A model generated the notes under the pieces. It was not told the DNA's origin and did not search any database. It worked only from the letters and a program-made list of their open reading frames with translations. A DNA stretch of 35,834 bases from Mariprofundaceae bacterium (GTDB taxonomy: Bacteria > Pseudomonadota > Zetaproteobacteria > Mariprofundales > Mariprofundaceae): positions 1-35,834 of the forward strand of contig JALWPO010000351.1 in NCBI GenBank assembly GCA_026994965.1, written 5' to 3'. Shown here in pieces: positions 17,871-28,461 of the stretch. The first letter of the stretch is position 1; each line of letters opens with the position of its first letter. The position numbers and the translations under genes are program-made.

Positions 17871-18973
17871 AGAGCTTCCCCTTGCAACCATGGTGTAAGC
17901 ACTTCAAGTTGGCGTGCTTTAGCATGGGTGATGCGCTGTTTTAAACAGGCTTGATGCATGCGCTCCAATTGATGCTGATTCAATAATGTATCACTTAGTA
18001 CATGGGTAAGCGTATCTATATCCATATCTTTTTGTTGTAGCATGATGGCTGCACCATGCTGACTTAAGCTATATGCATTGTGCGTTTGATGATTATCGGC
18101 GGCATGAGGTAGTGGTACAAAAATACTGGGTATGCCTACCATGCTTGCCTCAGATACTGTCATTGCGCCTGAGCGCGCAATCAATAAGCTTCCTTGGGCA
18201 TAAAAGCTTGGCATATCCGAGCAAAAACTCATCACTTGTGCATTAACATCAGCATGTTGATACATTTGCTGAACGCTTGCTTGCTGTTTTTCATCGTTAC
18301 CACAAATATGGATTACTGTGAAGTTGTGCCCTTGCAATTTTAGCTTTTCACAAGCCTTAGGTATGGATTCATTGAAGATGCGTGCGCCTTGTGAGCCGCC
18401 CAATACCAATAGGCATGGTGGCGTGTGCGTCTGCCAATGGATGTTGGCAATAGCATCACGGACGATATTTCCAGTGTATATACTGGTGGTGTTTTTAAGA
18501 TGTTTTTCTGCTTCTGAAAAACCCAGCATCACACATTTAGCAAAGCGTGCCAATGTGCGGTTGACCATACCAGGCACTGCATTTTGTTCGTAAAGGATAA
18601 CAGGAACACGGCTAATAATTGCAGCCAATACACCTGTAGCACTGGCATAACCACCAACACCAACCAGTAGCGTTGGGCGTTGATGTATATGCCAAGATTT
18701 GCGAATGCGCTGAACCGCACAGGGAATTTCCCATAAAATCACACGCAATTTATGCCAAATGCTTACACCTTGCACAGCATGCATACTTAATAATAACACT
18801 TCTTCACCACGTTCAGGTAGAAGCTTGGCTTCAAGCCCACGCTCTGCACCAATAAAACTTACATGCAGCGCATTCCATTTTTCGCGTGCAGCATCTGCTA
18901 GGGCAAGTGCAGGCATCACATGACCACCTGTGCCACCACCTGCGATACATAAGTGTGGTGTTGACATATTCAT
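17867..18973 (-). CDS. murG: UDP-N-acetylglucosamine--N-acetylmuramyl-(pentapeptide) pyrophosphoryl-undecaprenol GlcNAc transferase
   Basis: CIAGGGTGGHVMPALALAD, GVGGYASATGVLAA, LVLGGSQGARIFNESIP, LIARSGAMTVSEA. Confidence 0.98.
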   Translation of the reverse strand: MNMSTPHLCIAGGGTGGHVMPALALADAAREKWNALHVSFIGAERGLEAKLLPERGEEVLLLSMHAVQGVSIWHKLRVILWEIPCAVQRIRKSWHIHQRPTLLVGVGGYASATGVLAAIISRVPVILYEQNAVPGMVNRTLARFAKCVMLGFSEAEKHLKNTTSIYTGNIVRDAIANIHWQTHTPPCLLVLGGSQGARIFNESIPKACEKLKLQGHNFTVIHICGNDEKQQASVQQMYQHADVNAQVMSFCSDMPSFYAQGSLLIARSGAMTVSEASMVGIPSIFVPLPHAADNHQTHNAYSLSQHGAAIMLQQKDMDIDTLTHVLSDTLLNQHQLERMHQACLKQRITHAKARQLEVLTPWLQGEAL

Positions 18974-20103
18974 GTATGCACCCCACTTAGATGTTGTTGA
19001 TGTGATGTATTCTTACGTGGCGTAGGTAAATGGCGATATACGCCAAGGATTAAACCCATCAAGATACAATTACCAAATAAAGCGCTACCACCGTAAGAAA
19101 AGAAAGGGATAGGCATGCCTTTGGTAGGAATCATACCCATCACAGCCGCTAAATTGATAAAGAAGCTGATGCCAATCAAAAGGGTACAACCTGTGACCAA
19201 TAAACGTTCAAACATATGCTCACAACGCATAGCGATTTGTAAGCCACGGATAATAAGGATGGCGAAAATGATAATCAGAGAAGCTGTGCCCAACAAACCC
19301 AATTCTTCACCCATCACTGCAGCGATAAAATCAGTAAAAGCTTCAGGGAGATAAAAGAGTTTTTGAATTCCTTGTCCTAAGCCTGAACCCGTAATACCAC
19401 CAGAGCCAAAGGCAATCATGGATTGCACCAATTGATAACCCGTGTTGTAGCGGTCATCCCAAGGATTGGTGAAGCTGAGCAAACGTTTCACACGATAAGG
19501 CTCTGCAATCACAGCAATCAGAGCAATGGGTGCAAAAATAGCACCCATGGTAGCCAGATGACGGAATGGCACATTGCCCACAAACCACATGAGGAAGCAA
19601 ACCCCAGTTAATAATGCAGCATTACCAAAATCGGGTTGTAACATGAGCAGTGTGAGTGCTAAACCAAGAACCAGTAGCATGGGGGCAAAACCATTGGAAA
19701 ATTGTTTTAAACGCTCTGGAAAAGTGCCCATATAATATGCCATATATAGAATTACAGTGGGCTTAAGCATTTCTACGGGTTGAAAACTAAACCCAAAGAT
19801 AGAAAACCAGCGTTTTGCACCATTTAAGGCTTGCCCAAAAATCAGCACAGCAATCACACTTGCAAAGCCTGCAAGCAATAAAGGTAAGGATGCAGCTTTC
19901 CACCAATTGGGATGTACGCATGAGACAAGCCACATGATGAGCAGTCCCAAAGGAATATAAATCAACCAGTGAATAATAATGTGAAAGGCATCATGGTAGC
20001 GTACTTCAGCAACACTGAGGCTGGCACTACTAACCATTAAAACACTCAGCGCTAACAAGGCAGCAACACAACTGATGAGAATAGTATCAACATGGGGGCG
20101 CAT
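18970..20103 (-). CDS. ftsW: Peptidoglycan glycosyltransferase FtsW (SEDS family)
   Basis: Polytopic SEDS protein; LNGAKRWFSIFGFSFQPVEMLKP, YQLVQSMIAFGSGGITGSGLGQGIQKLFYLPEAFTDFI, PFFSYGGSALFGNC. Confidence 0.97.
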   Translation of the reverse strand: MRPHVDTILISCVAALLALSVLMVSSASLSVAEVRYHDAFHIIIHWLIYIPLGLLIMWLVSCVHPNWWKAASLPLLLAGFASVIAVLIFGQALNGAKRWFSIFGFSFQPVEMLKPTVILYMAYYMGTFPERLKQFSNGFAPMLLVLGLALTLLMLQPDFGNAALLTGVCFLMWFVGNVPFRHLATMGAIFAPIALIAVIAEPYRVKRLLSFTNPWDDRYNTGYQLVQSMIAFGSGGITGSGLGQGIQKLFYLPEAFTDFIAAVMGEELGLLGTASLIIIFAILIIRGLQIAMRCEHMFERLLVTGCTLLIGISFFINLAAVMGMIPTKGMPIPFFSYGGSALFGNCILMGLILGVYRHLPTPRKNTSHQQHLSGVHT

Positions 20104-21473
20104 CAGCTATGCACCTCACTAAGCTCTGCAATGGCAGTAGCGAAGGCTTTTCCTCGTTCTGCATAGTTGGCAAATTGATCTTGGCTTGCAGCTGCTGGCG
20201 AGAGTAATACAGGGAGCATGCTTTTATTTTTACTTGCCATAATAACTGCTTTTTTCACTGTTCCAGCAACATCATAGCTCACGCCAGATTGTTGAAGCAG
20301 TTCGATATAAGCATCTTGATCACTGCCAATCACCAATGCGTGTGAAACATGTTCTTTTACAGTATTTTTAAGTGTGGAAAGATCCAAATCTTTGCGTAAA
20401 CCACCACAAATCCAAATCACTTGCTTAAAGGCATTCAGTGCCGCTTCAGCAGCAGCTGGATTTGTGGCTTTAGAATCATCAAACCATTCATGATTTGCAA
20501 TATGACCAAGCAAACGTAAACGATGAGGTAATCCACGAAAAGAAGTCAATGCTTCGCGAATAACATGGTAAGATACGCCAAAATCAGCCGCGGCTTGTGC
20601 TGCAACGGCTAGGTTGATGTGCTGATGTAATCCGCGCACAGGAATATCTTCACAATCAATACATTGACGATGCCCATCTTGATGCCAAAATAGCTTAGCA
20701 TGATTATGATGTTCCATAATACCTGCAGCCAAGCCTTCAGCATGGGGGTTATCTTCACGAACATGCCCAAAACGGTGTACACCGACACCACGTTGCATAA
20801 GATCATGGTGTAAATTATTCCATTCTATATGCATGGGCAGCATAGCAGTATCACCTTGAGATTGATGCTCAAAAATGCGTAATTTGGCAGCACGATAATC
20901 ATCTTCATTGGCATGCATATCTGCATGGTCTGGTTGAATATTCAACAATACGGCCCAGCGCGGATGAATGAAGTTACAACGCTCAAGCTGAAAGCTGGAA
21001 AGCTCCAAAACAACTCTGCTAGGCATAACATGTTCTTTTAATAAATCCAACATAGGCATACCAATATTGCCACCCATATCACAGCCACCGGGTAATGTTT
21101 CCATTAATACTTGGGCAGTTTGAGTTGTCGTGGTTTTACCATTGGTTCCTGTGATTGCGATGATAGGAGTATGGCAATGCTCAGCGAATAAAGCCAAATC
21201 ACCTTGCACTGGTATGCCCGCATCACGTGCAGCTTGCAGCGCAGGGTGAGACCAACAAATACCTGGGCTTACCCAGACGGCATCAAAATCAAGCAGACTA
21301 TCTGCGTTTAGTTTTCCAGGGACGAAAGGCAAACTTAATGTGCTAGGGATGCTTTTTAGTTTCTCATCAAAAGCTTTACACATTTGCCCTTGATGGAGCA
21401 AAAAGTGAGCGATGGATATGCCAGTTTTCCCCATGCCAATGATGGCGTGTTTGGTATGTTTGTGCATATTCAT
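20103..21473 (-). CDS. murD: UDP-N-acetylmuramoylalanine--D-glutamate ligase
   Basis: ITGTNGKTTTTQTAQVLM, NIQPDHADMH, WFDDSKATNPAAAEAAL, WICGGLRKDLDLS. Confidence 0.97.
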   Translation of the reverse strand: MNMHKHTKHAIIGMGKTGISIAHFLLHQGQMCKAFDEKLKSIPSTLSLPFVPGKLNADSLLDFDAVWVSPGICWSHPALQAARDAGIPVQGDLALFAEHCHTPIIAITGTNGKTTTTQTAQVLMETLPGGCDMGGNIGMPMLDLLKEHVMPSRVVLELSSFQLERCNFIHPRWAVLLNIQPDHADMHANEDDYRAAKLRIFEHQSQGDTAMLPMHIEWNNLHHDLMQRGVGVHRFGHVREDNPHAEGLAAGIMEHHNHAKLFWHQDGHRQCIDCEDIPVRGLHQHINLAVAAQAAADFGVSYHVIREALTSFRGLPHRLRLLGHIANHEWFDDSKATNPAAAEAALNAFKQVIWICGGLRKDLDLSTLKNTVKEHVSHALVIGSDQDAYIELLQQSGVSYDVAGTVKKAVIMASKNKSMLPVLLSPAAASQDQFANYAERGKAFATAIAELSEVHS

Positions 21474-21474
21474 A

Positions 21475-22545
21475 TTAACGAACCTTCAGTGTGGCAAGCG
21501 CAAGCAATGCCAATAAAAATGAAATAATCCAAAAGCGAACAATCACTTTGGGTTCAGCCCAACCTTTTAATTCGTAATGATGATGGATAGGCGCCATGCG
21601 AAAAACACGTTTACCTGTCAGCTTAAAGCTACCGACTTGAACCATCACCGATACTGCTTCAAGCACAAATAAGCCGCCTGCTATAGCGAGTAAAAATTGT
21701 TGATGTACAGCGCATGCGACAAAACCCAAAGCGCCGCCCAGTGCCAAAGCGCCAACATCACCCATAAATACTTGCGCTGGGTATGTATTAAACCATAAGA
21801 AACCCAAACAAGCGCCAACCATAGCACCGCAGAAGATGGTTAATTCTCCAGCACCTGAAACATACGGAATCAATAGGTAACTAGAAAAGTGAGTATTTCC
21901 AGCTAAATACACAATCACAGCAAATGCAATAGCAACCATCATCGTAGGTGTTACTGCTAGACCATCCAAGCCATCGGTTAAGTTGACTGCATTGGATGTG
22001 CCAATCAGTACGAACATCACAAAAAGGATATAGGCATAGCCCATATCCCATTGTACAGCGAAAAATGGAATATCAACAATAGGTTGCGTGGTTTGCATTA
22101 GCCCAACGGCTGCGATACCGCCAAAAAGAAATTGCAGTATAAGTTTCCAGCGACCAGCCAAACCTTTGCTATTACCTTTACTTAGTTTTAAATAGTCATC
22201 CAAGCCACCAATAAAGCCATAACCCAAGGTGACGATTAAAGCCAACCAGATAAAGTGATTGCTTAAATTAGCCCATAATAAGGTGGAGATGGTAAAGCTA
22301 AAGAGAATGAGCAAGCCGCCCATGGTCGGTGTACCTTGCTTGGACAAATGGCTTTCTGGACCATCATCACGAATGGGTTGCCCTTTACCTTGCAAACTTT
22401 TCATCCAGCGAATAAAGGTAGGCCCAATAATCCAGCAAACGATTAGCGCTGTGGTTAATGCACCAAATGTTCGAAAGGTGATGTATTGGAATAGGTTTAA
22501 AAACGAATACTGATTGGATAAAGGAACAAGTAGATTATACAGCAT
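21475..22545 (-). CDS. mraY: Phospho-N-acetylmuramoyl-pentapeptide-transferase
   Basis: Polytopic; GTPTMGGLLIL, NAVNLTDGLDGLAV, VFMGDVGALALGGALG, MAPIHHHYELKGWAEPKVIVRFWI. Confidence 0.98.
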   Translation of the reverse strand: MLYNLLVPLSNQYSFLNLFQYITFRTFGALTTALIVCWIIGPTFIRWMKSLQGKGQPIRDDGPESHLSKQGTPTMGGLLILFSFTISTLLWANLSNHFIWLALIVTLGYGFIGGLDDYLKLSKGNSKGLAGRWKLILQFLFGGIAAVGLMQTTQPIVDIPFFAVQWDMGYAYILFVMFVLIGTSNAVNLTDGLDGLAVTPTMMVAIAFAVIVYLAGNTHFSSYLLIPYVSGAGELTIFCGAMVGACLGFLWFNTYPAQVFMGDVGALALGGALGFVACAVHQQFLLAIAGGLFVLEAVSVMVQVGSFKLTGKRVFRMAPIHHHYELKGWAEPKVIVRFWIISFLLALLALATLKVR

Positions 22546-23872
22546 GAGCCTCTCCTTGTTCAGTCAATGCATGAACAATGCAATCAAAATGCATGCTATG
22601 CGAAGCTTTAACTAAAATGGTGTCAGTGTTTGAAAATTGATGGGTATTTTGTGCTATCCATGCAAGTAGGGCGTTGGTATGTTCAAACCACAAAGATTGT
22701 TGCACTTTTTGATGCAATTGATACATATGGGAGCCAACTAAAATCAATTGGTCGACTTGGGATACATCAAGTCGAAGGTGTGCTTCTTCCGCATTACCAC
22801 CTAACTCAGCCATATCACCCAATATGGCGATACGATGCGTATTCAAAGATGCTAAAGTATTTAATGCTGCTTGCATAGATGTAGGGTTGGCATTGTAGCT
22901 ATCATCTAAGATTTGTGCGCCATGAATACCCTGTATACTTTGCAAACGTCCATCAACAGGCTTCCAGTTTGCCAATATATTGGCTAATTCAGCTAGTGTA
23001 AGGTGCTTATCTTTCTGCTGGCAATAATGAAGTACAATATTGCTTACAAAAGCCATATTCTCTGCCCAATGCGGTGCAGGAAGAGCAAGCTCTAAAGAAG
23101 CTTTTTCCTCTGCTGTGCTTAAGGTGAGTTGAGTACCATGTAATTGACTCATCACTTCTGTTTTAATGCTTGGCTGGGGCATGAGCGCATCAACACCAGA
23201 TCCCAGAGCATGCCAACCATGGGGTTTAAGATATTCAAGAAGCTTGGCTTTTTCATGGGCAACGCCTTGAATGCCACCCAAGCCTTCTGCATGTGCAGAG
23301 GTAATGCCTGTGATAATCGCAATATCTGGCGAAAGCATGCTTGCAAGCTTTTGCATCTCGCCCACTTCACTGATACCACATTCAATCAAGGCAATATCCG
23401 TGTTGCTTTGAACATTGAATAATGTCATGGGAACACCAATCAAATTATTCAAATTGGCTTGGGTGGAGACAGTTTGGAAGCCTAGATTTGAAAACACATG
23501 AACAAGCATGGAACGCACAGTAGTTTTGCCGTATGAACCTGTAATGGCAATGATGTCAGTATGTATCAATTTTTCGCGCCAAGCGTGTGCAATATCACCC
23601 AATGCATCCAATGTGTTATGAACTTTCAATTGTGGAACATCCAAATTTTTCCACAATTCCATACCTTCTTTATCCCCAATCAAGGCTTGTGCTTGGTTGG
23701 CAACATGCTCCCCAAACTTATGCCCATCAAAGTTTGGACCCCGTAAGGCAAGAAAAGCTTGTTGAGCAGAGAAATTACGCGTATCGGTTTGCACGCCATC
23801 AATATAGGCTGGAATATTATCCCGCCAGTGACCGCCAGTAGCCTGTTGCATTTCTAAGCCTGTTAAGCGCAT
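22535..23872 (-). CDS. murF: UDP-N-acetylmuramoyl-tripeptide--D-alanyl-D-alanine ligase
   Basis: IAITGSYGKTTVRSMLVHV, ALIECGISEVGEMQKLASM, ILDDSYNANPTSMQAAL, AILGDMAELG. Confidence 0.97.
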   Translation of the reverse strand: MRLTGLEMQQATGGHWRDNIPAYIDGVQTDTRNFSAQQAFLALRGPNFDGHKFGEHVANQAQALIGDKEGMELWKNLDVPQLKVHNTLDALGDIAHAWREKLIHTDIIAITGSYGKTTVRSMLVHVFSNLGFQTVSTQANLNNLIGVPMTLFNVQSNTDIALIECGISEVGEMQKLASMLSPDIAIITGITSAHAEGLGGIQGVAHEKAKLLEYLKPHGWHALGSGVDALMPQPSIKTEVMSQLHGTQLTLSTAEEKASLELALPAPHWAENMAFVSNIVLHYCQQKDKHLTLAELANILANWKPVDGRLQSIQGIHGAQILDDSYNANPTSMQAALNTLASLNTHRIAILGDMAELGGNAEEAHLRLDVSQVDQLILVGSHMYQLHQKVQQSLWFEHTNALLAWIAQNTHQFSNTDTILVKASHSMHFDCIVHALTEQGEAHAV

Positions 23873-25377
23873 ATGGCTTCACCTTGATTCTTAAGAGATA
23901 AATATTGGTGGGCACAAGCAATATCGCTCCAAGGTTTTTTCACACCATGAATTTCCATGTATGGCTCATGTCCTTTGCCTGCAATAATCAACACATCATC
24001 AATGCACATATATGCTATGGCATCAGCAATAGCCTTTTCACGATTGCTCTGCGAATAGGTTTCAACGGCATGCGGTGTTGCAATTCCTTGCTTAATTTCT
24101 GATATGATACTTTCAGGCGCTTCACTGCGAGGGTTATCTGAGGTTAACCAAATAACATCTGCATATTCAGCGGCAACAGCGCCCATTTGAGGTCTTTTTT
24201 CATGATCGCGATCACCACCACAGCCAAACACTAAGAGTAAGCGACCTCGTGTCATGGCACGCGATGTGTCCAAACACGCCTGTAATGCTTCAGGTGTATG
24301 CGCATAATCTACAAACACTTGCCAACGACCAGCTTGAACAGGCTGCATACGTCCTGGTGGGGCTGAAATACCATGCAATAAGGGTGCGATGGTTTGCAAA
24401 TCCAATTGTAGATGCGCATGCAATAATTGTGCAACAGCAGCAATATTTTCAGCATGAAAGTTGCCGACTGGAATATCCTCAATCACGACTTCTTCATTTT
24501 GGGAAGCCAAACGCAATAAACCTGGCAACTCTTGCTCCCATGCAAGTATGTTGACTTGCGGCTGATGCAAACCGCGCGCATAAGTAAATGATGTAAAATC
24601 TTCTTGTTGTAAACGTTGATGTATGCGCGTTTGGTCTTGGTTGTATATCACTGTTCCACCATGCTTAGCAACATGACGAACAAAGGATTGTTTGGTGGAT
24701 GCGTAGGCATCAAATCCACCATGATCTTCTAAATGATCATGCCCCAAGGTTGTCCAAAGCGCAGCATTGAAATCCAATCCTGCAATACGTTCTTGGGCGA
24801 TGCCATGTGATGAAACTTCCATAACCAGTGCAGGCACAGCTTGCTTGCTCGCGGCAGCCAAGAGGCGATGCAGGGTTAACAATGATGGTGTTGTGTTAGG
24901 TAATGCGTGAGCGTGTTCGGCGCTTTCCATCCAACCCAATGTGCCTGATGACCAAGCCTTGCCATAGTGACGCGTTAAAGCCTCGCGCAACATCCAAGTC
25001 ACACTGGTTTTACCATCGGTGCCTGTGATGCCCATACATTGCGTTTGAGATTGCTCTGTTTGAAACCAGCGACGTAATAATACGCCTAAATCGTGCATGT
25101 TTGGTAGCGATAAGCAGGGAATAGCAGATGAGATTTTTGTTGCGCCTACACCAATCATATTGGCTGCACCAGCACTGATGGCAGCTTGTATATATTCATG
25201 CGTTTGATGAATCGCACGAGGCAATAGTAAAAATGTATCTCCAGTTTGAATAGCTCTGGAATCATCACAAATATTTTGAATTATGCTTTCTGAGCCTGAA
25301 AAATCATAACCCAAGGAAGCAAAGCTTTGCGCTTCTGGCTGACTTATGTTGTGCAAATATTTCAAGGTGCTATTCAT
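23863..25377 (-). CDS. murE: UDP-N-acetylmuramoyl-L-alanyl-D-glutamate--2,6-diaminopimelate ligase
   Basis: GITGTDGKTSVTWML, NTTPSLLTLHRLL, EVSSHGIAQERI, FVDYAHTPEAL; DNPRSEAP motif indicates meso-DAP specificity. Start placed at MNSTLKYL overlapping the ftsI stop. Confidence 0.97.
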   Translation of the reverse strand: MNSTLKYLHNISQPEAQSFASLGYDFSGSESIIQNICDDSRAIQTGDTFLLLPRAIHQTHEYIQAAISAGAANMIGVGATKISSAIPCLSLPNMHDLGVLLRRWFQTEQSQTQCMGITGTDGKTSVTWMLREALTRHYGKAWSSGTLGWMESAEHAHALPNTTPSLLTLHRLLAAASKQAVPALVMEVSSHGIAQERIAGLDFNAALWTTLGHDHLEDHGGFDAYASTKQSFVRHVAKHGGTVIYNQDQTRIHQRLQQEDFTSFTYARGLHQPQVNILAWEQELPGLLRLASQNEEVVIEDIPVGNFHAENIAAVAQLLHAHLQLDLQTIAPLLHGISAPPGRMQPVQAGRWQVFVDYAHTPEALQACLDTSRAMTRGRLLLVFGCGGDRDHEKRPQMGAVAAEYADVIWLTSDNPRSEAPESIISEIKQGIATPHAVETYSQSNREKAIADAIAYMCIDDVLIIAGKGHEPYMEIHGVKKPWSDIACAHQYLSLKNQGEAICA

Positions 25378-27253
25378 GTAACCACACCTCAACTTCAGCA
25401 CCCTTGGGTAGATTAGTTATAGAGCTTGGTGATTGACGAACAACCCAACCTGATCCGTGTGTACGTAAAGCATAATTATGTAAAGATGCTAATTGATATG
25501 ATTCCCGTAGTGATAAACCTATAAAATATTGAGGCGAAATGGGCGTTGCACTTTTGACATGAATGATACTATTTCGCTGGTAAGGGAGTGCTTGAGTGTT
25601 AGGTGAAACACCCAAGTAGGGCAATGTTGTGCTGGCAATGTTTTTGAATATTGGCGCAGCTACACTACCGCCATAAATCGATTTCTTAGGCTCATCAACC
25701 ACAACAACAATAACAATTTTAGGATGATTTGCGGGAACAAAACCTGCAAAAATAGCTGTGAATTTATCTTTGGCATAAGAGCCTTGACGGTTGGCTTTTT
25801 GCGCTGTTCCTGTTTTTCCAGCGACTTGATAACCCACAGGAACAGCTTTTTTCCCTGTACCATTTGGTCCCGTTGCCGCAATAAGCATCTGGGTTACTGC
25901 ATGTGCTGTTCGTGAAGAAAAAATGCGCTGCGTATGTGCCTGGTTGCCTGATAAAAAGAGCCTAGGCGAAACTTTTACACCATCATTCGCCAATACACTA
26001 AAGGCGGATGCAAGTTGAATAGGCGTAACAGCAACACCTTGACCGAAGGCGATATTAGCAGTCTCTACAAGCCCCCATTTTTGTTCAGGAATAAGAATGC
26101 CTGAAGATTCACCACTTAATCCGACATGTGTTTTTTGACCAAAACCAAGCTGGTACAATTTGTTGCGAAGCTTTGGAGCACCAAGGTTTAAAGCAAGTTT
26201 TGCTGCGCCAATATTACTAGATCTAGCCATAATGCCTGTTAAATCCAGCCACCCCTCAGGATGATCGTCATGAATCACATAATTGGCAACGCGGAAACTT
26301 CCATTCTCACAAAAAATACGGCTGTTGGCATGCGATGATGATGCTTCTAGAGCTGCGGCAATGGTAAAAGGTTTCATGCTAGAGCCTGGCTCAAAGATGT
26401 CGGTAACAGCGCGATTGCGCCACTGCTTGGGCTTATAGCGAGAAAAATTATTGGGATTAAAGCCCGGCCAGCTCGCCATGGCTAAAATATCACCATGATA
26501 TGGATCCATCACAATCACAGAGCCGCCTTTGGCCTGCTGGGCTCGAACACCTTCGGTGAGTGCTGCATAGGCGATGCTTTGAATATTGCTATCAAGGGTT
26601 AAGGTTAAAACATCTCCTGTACGAGGTTCTTGCAACCATACACCACCAGGTAAGGCACGCCCTCTTGCATCACGTTGCACCAAACGAATACCAGCTTGAC
26701 CTTGTAAGCGCTTATCTTGGCTGTGCTCAATGCCCTCAAGCCCATGCCCGTCAATGCCTACGAAACCCAAAACATGCCCTGTTTCTGGCCCTAATGGGTA
26801 ATAGCGCCGCCACTCTGTTTCCAAGCGAACGCCTGGGACATTTAATGCCAAAACTTTTGTAGATATAGCAGGGGAAACTTGTCTTGCTAACCATGTAAAG
26901 CCTTTACGATGTCGAATGCGTTTTTTTAATGTTGCTAGTGGTATATCTAATGCGTTTGATAATTCAGCCATTCGATTTTTAGGCAAGTCATTCACAATCA
27001 CGCCAATAGATGGAACCTCAATACTTTTTGATAAGATTCTGCCATTACGATCAACGATATTACCGCGTGCGGCAGCAACAGCATATTGATGAAAATGTTG
27101 TTCGCTAGCTTGTGATTTTAAGAAATCACTTTGGAAAAGGTGTAAATCAACTGCACGAATAAATAACAGTGATAAAGCCAGTGCCATCAAGCCAATAACA
27201 ACCTCCATACGGCGGCGAGCATAAATGGCATCTGTGGGTTTTAGGCGATTCAT
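25370..27253 (-). CDS. ftsI: Peptidoglycan D,D-transpeptidase FtsI (PBP3/PBP2B class) with C-terminal PASTA domain
   Basis: Transpeptidase motifs EPGSSMKPF (SxxK), ARSSNIGAAKLA (SxN), AGKTGTAQK (KTG); C-terminal PASTA-like ISPQYFIGLSLRESYQLASLHNYALRTHGSGWVVRQSPSSITNLPKGAEVEVWL. Confidence 0.96.
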   Translation of the reverse strand: MNRLKPTDAIYARRRMEVVIGLMALALSLLFIRAVDLHLFQSDFLKSQASEQHFHQYAVAAARGNIVDRNGRILSKSIEVPSIGVIVNDLPKNRMAELSNALDIPLATLKKRIRHRKGFTWLARQVSPAISTKVLALNVPGVRLETEWRRYYPLGPETGHVLGFVGIDGHGLEGIEHSQDKRLQGQAGIRLVQRDARGRALPGGVWLQEPRTGDVLTLTLDSNIQSIAYAALTEGVRAQQAKGGSVIVMDPYHGDILAMASWPGFNPNNFSRYKPKQWRNRAVTDIFEPGSSMKPFTIAAALEASSSHANSRIFCENGSFRVANYVIHDDHPEGWLDLTGIMARSSNIGAAKLALNLGAPKLRNKLYQLGFGQKTHVGLSGESSGILIPEQKWGLVETANIAFGQGVAVTPIQLASAFSVLANDGVKVSPRLFLSGNQAHTQRIFSSRTAHAVTQMLIAATGPNGTGKKAVPVGYQVAGKTGTAQKANRQGSYAKDKFTAIFAGFVPANHPKIVIVVVVDEPKKSIYGGSVAAPIFKNIASTTLPYLGVSPNTQALPYQRNSIIHVKSATPISPQYFIGLSLRESYQLASLHNYALRTHGSGWVVRQSPSSITNLPKGAEVEVWLHE

Positions 27254-27507
27254 GGTCGCAATACCTGCATGGGCCGCGGTGGCTGCATGCCGAGTTGATG
27301 GGATAGTTTACGCAGACGGTTGGGTCTGGTTAAACTTGCGTATTCTAAGCCTAAGGTTTGAATTTTTTCTTGCTGTGCTGTGATGTTCATATGTAGCAAC
27401 TGCGCCTGTTTGGCAGTTTCAATGCGAAGATGGGATAACCAAACCTGCGCTGATGCTAATATAACAATCAGTGAAAATAATGTCGTATACATGGCGCGAT
27501 GGCTCAT
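27250..27507 (-). CDS. ftsL: Cell division protein FtsL
   Basis: 85 aa, single N-terminal TM plus coiled-coil-like region; ATGA overlaps with rsmH and ftsI; position in dcw cluster. Confidence 0.88.
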   Translation of the reverse strand: MSHRAMYTTLFSLIVILASAQVWLSHLRIETAKQAQLLHMNITAQQEKIQTLGLEYASLTRPNRLRKLSHQLGMQPPRPMQVLRP

Positions 27508-28460
27508 ATCGCGACCTCTGGGGTTTCTATGCGCTCTGCTATTCTAAGCATAGCAGAGCGGCTGCGAGGGTTCATCGCCAATTCTTGCTCACTAGCACGA
27601 ATAGGTTTTTTTTGAATCCAACGCATGGAAGGCAAGCGACCACAAACACACATGGGAAATTCACGTGGGCATGTGCAAGGATGCACTTCGGCTTCGATTA
27701 AATCGCGAACACGCCTGTCCTCTCCTGAATGAAATGAAATAACCGCCAAGCGCCCGTGAGGCGCAAGATGCTTCATCGCCGATTGAATAGCTGTATCAAT
27801 TTGACCATATTCATCATTCACCCAAATACGAAGGGCTTGAAATGTCCGGGTGGCAGGATGGGTTGAACCATGCCTAGCTTTAGGCGGCACGGCATGAAAA
27901 CAAATATTTTCTAATTCGCGCGTCGTAGAAAGCTCGTTTTTTCGAATAGCATTGAAAATCGCGCGCGCAATACGGCCTGCAAACCGCTCATCACCAAAAT
28001 CACGAATAATTTGGGTTAATTCTTTTTCAGATACATGTTTAAGGCGCTGACTTAAAGGTTGATCTGCATGTGGATTCATACGCATATCCAAAGGGCCATC
28101 GGATTGAAATGAAAATCCCCTTTCGGCTTGATCAAGCTGAGGCGATGAAACACCCAAATCAAAAGCGATACCATGAATAGATTGCCAAGAAACTTGTTCA
28201 ATAACAGCATCCAATGCTTTGAAATCACTATGAACCATGCGAAATCTAGTATCAGCTTGAGATAAAAGCTCACCTTCTTCTACAGCTTGCGGATCGCGAT
28301 CAATGCCAAGCAAGCGGGCTTTATCAGAAAGCCTCTCAAGCATCATGCGAGCATGACCGCCGCGCCCAAAGGTTGCATCAATATAGTTACCATCAGGGTC
28401 GGTAAGCAGGCCATCGATGAAGGATTGAGCAAGAACGGGAATATGTTCTTGGCTAGGCAT
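27504..28460 (-). CDS. rsmH: 16S rRNA (cytosine(1402)-N(4))-methyltransferase
   Basis: HIPVLAQSFIDGL, DATFGRGGHARMML, IAFDLGVSSPQLDQAERGFSFQSDGPLDMRM, AVISFHSGEDRRVRDL. Confidence 0.98.
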   Translation of the reverse strand: MPSQEHIPVLAQSFIDGLLTDPDGNYIDATFGRGGHARMMLERLSDKARLLGIDRDPQAVEEGELLSQADTRFRMVHSDFKALDAVIEQVSWQSIHGIAFDLGVSSPQLDQAERGFSFQSDGPLDMRMNPHADQPLSQRLKHVSEKELTQIIRDFGDERFAGRIARAIFNAIRKNELSTTRELENICFHAVPPKARHGSTHPATRTFQALRIWVNDEYGQIDTAIQSAMKHLAPHGRLAVISFHSGEDRRVRDLIEAEVHPCTCPREFPMCVCGRLPSMRWIQKKPIRASEQELAMNPRSRSAMLRIAERIETPEVAI

Positions 28461-28461
28461 G

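Noticed and set aside
15583-18855. Plus-strand ORFs antisense to murB/murC/murG (15583..15972, 17139..17438, 18318..18593 and others)
   Set aside because: Cys/His-rich low-plausibility translations opposite well-conserved Mur enzymes; no supporting RBS or domain.
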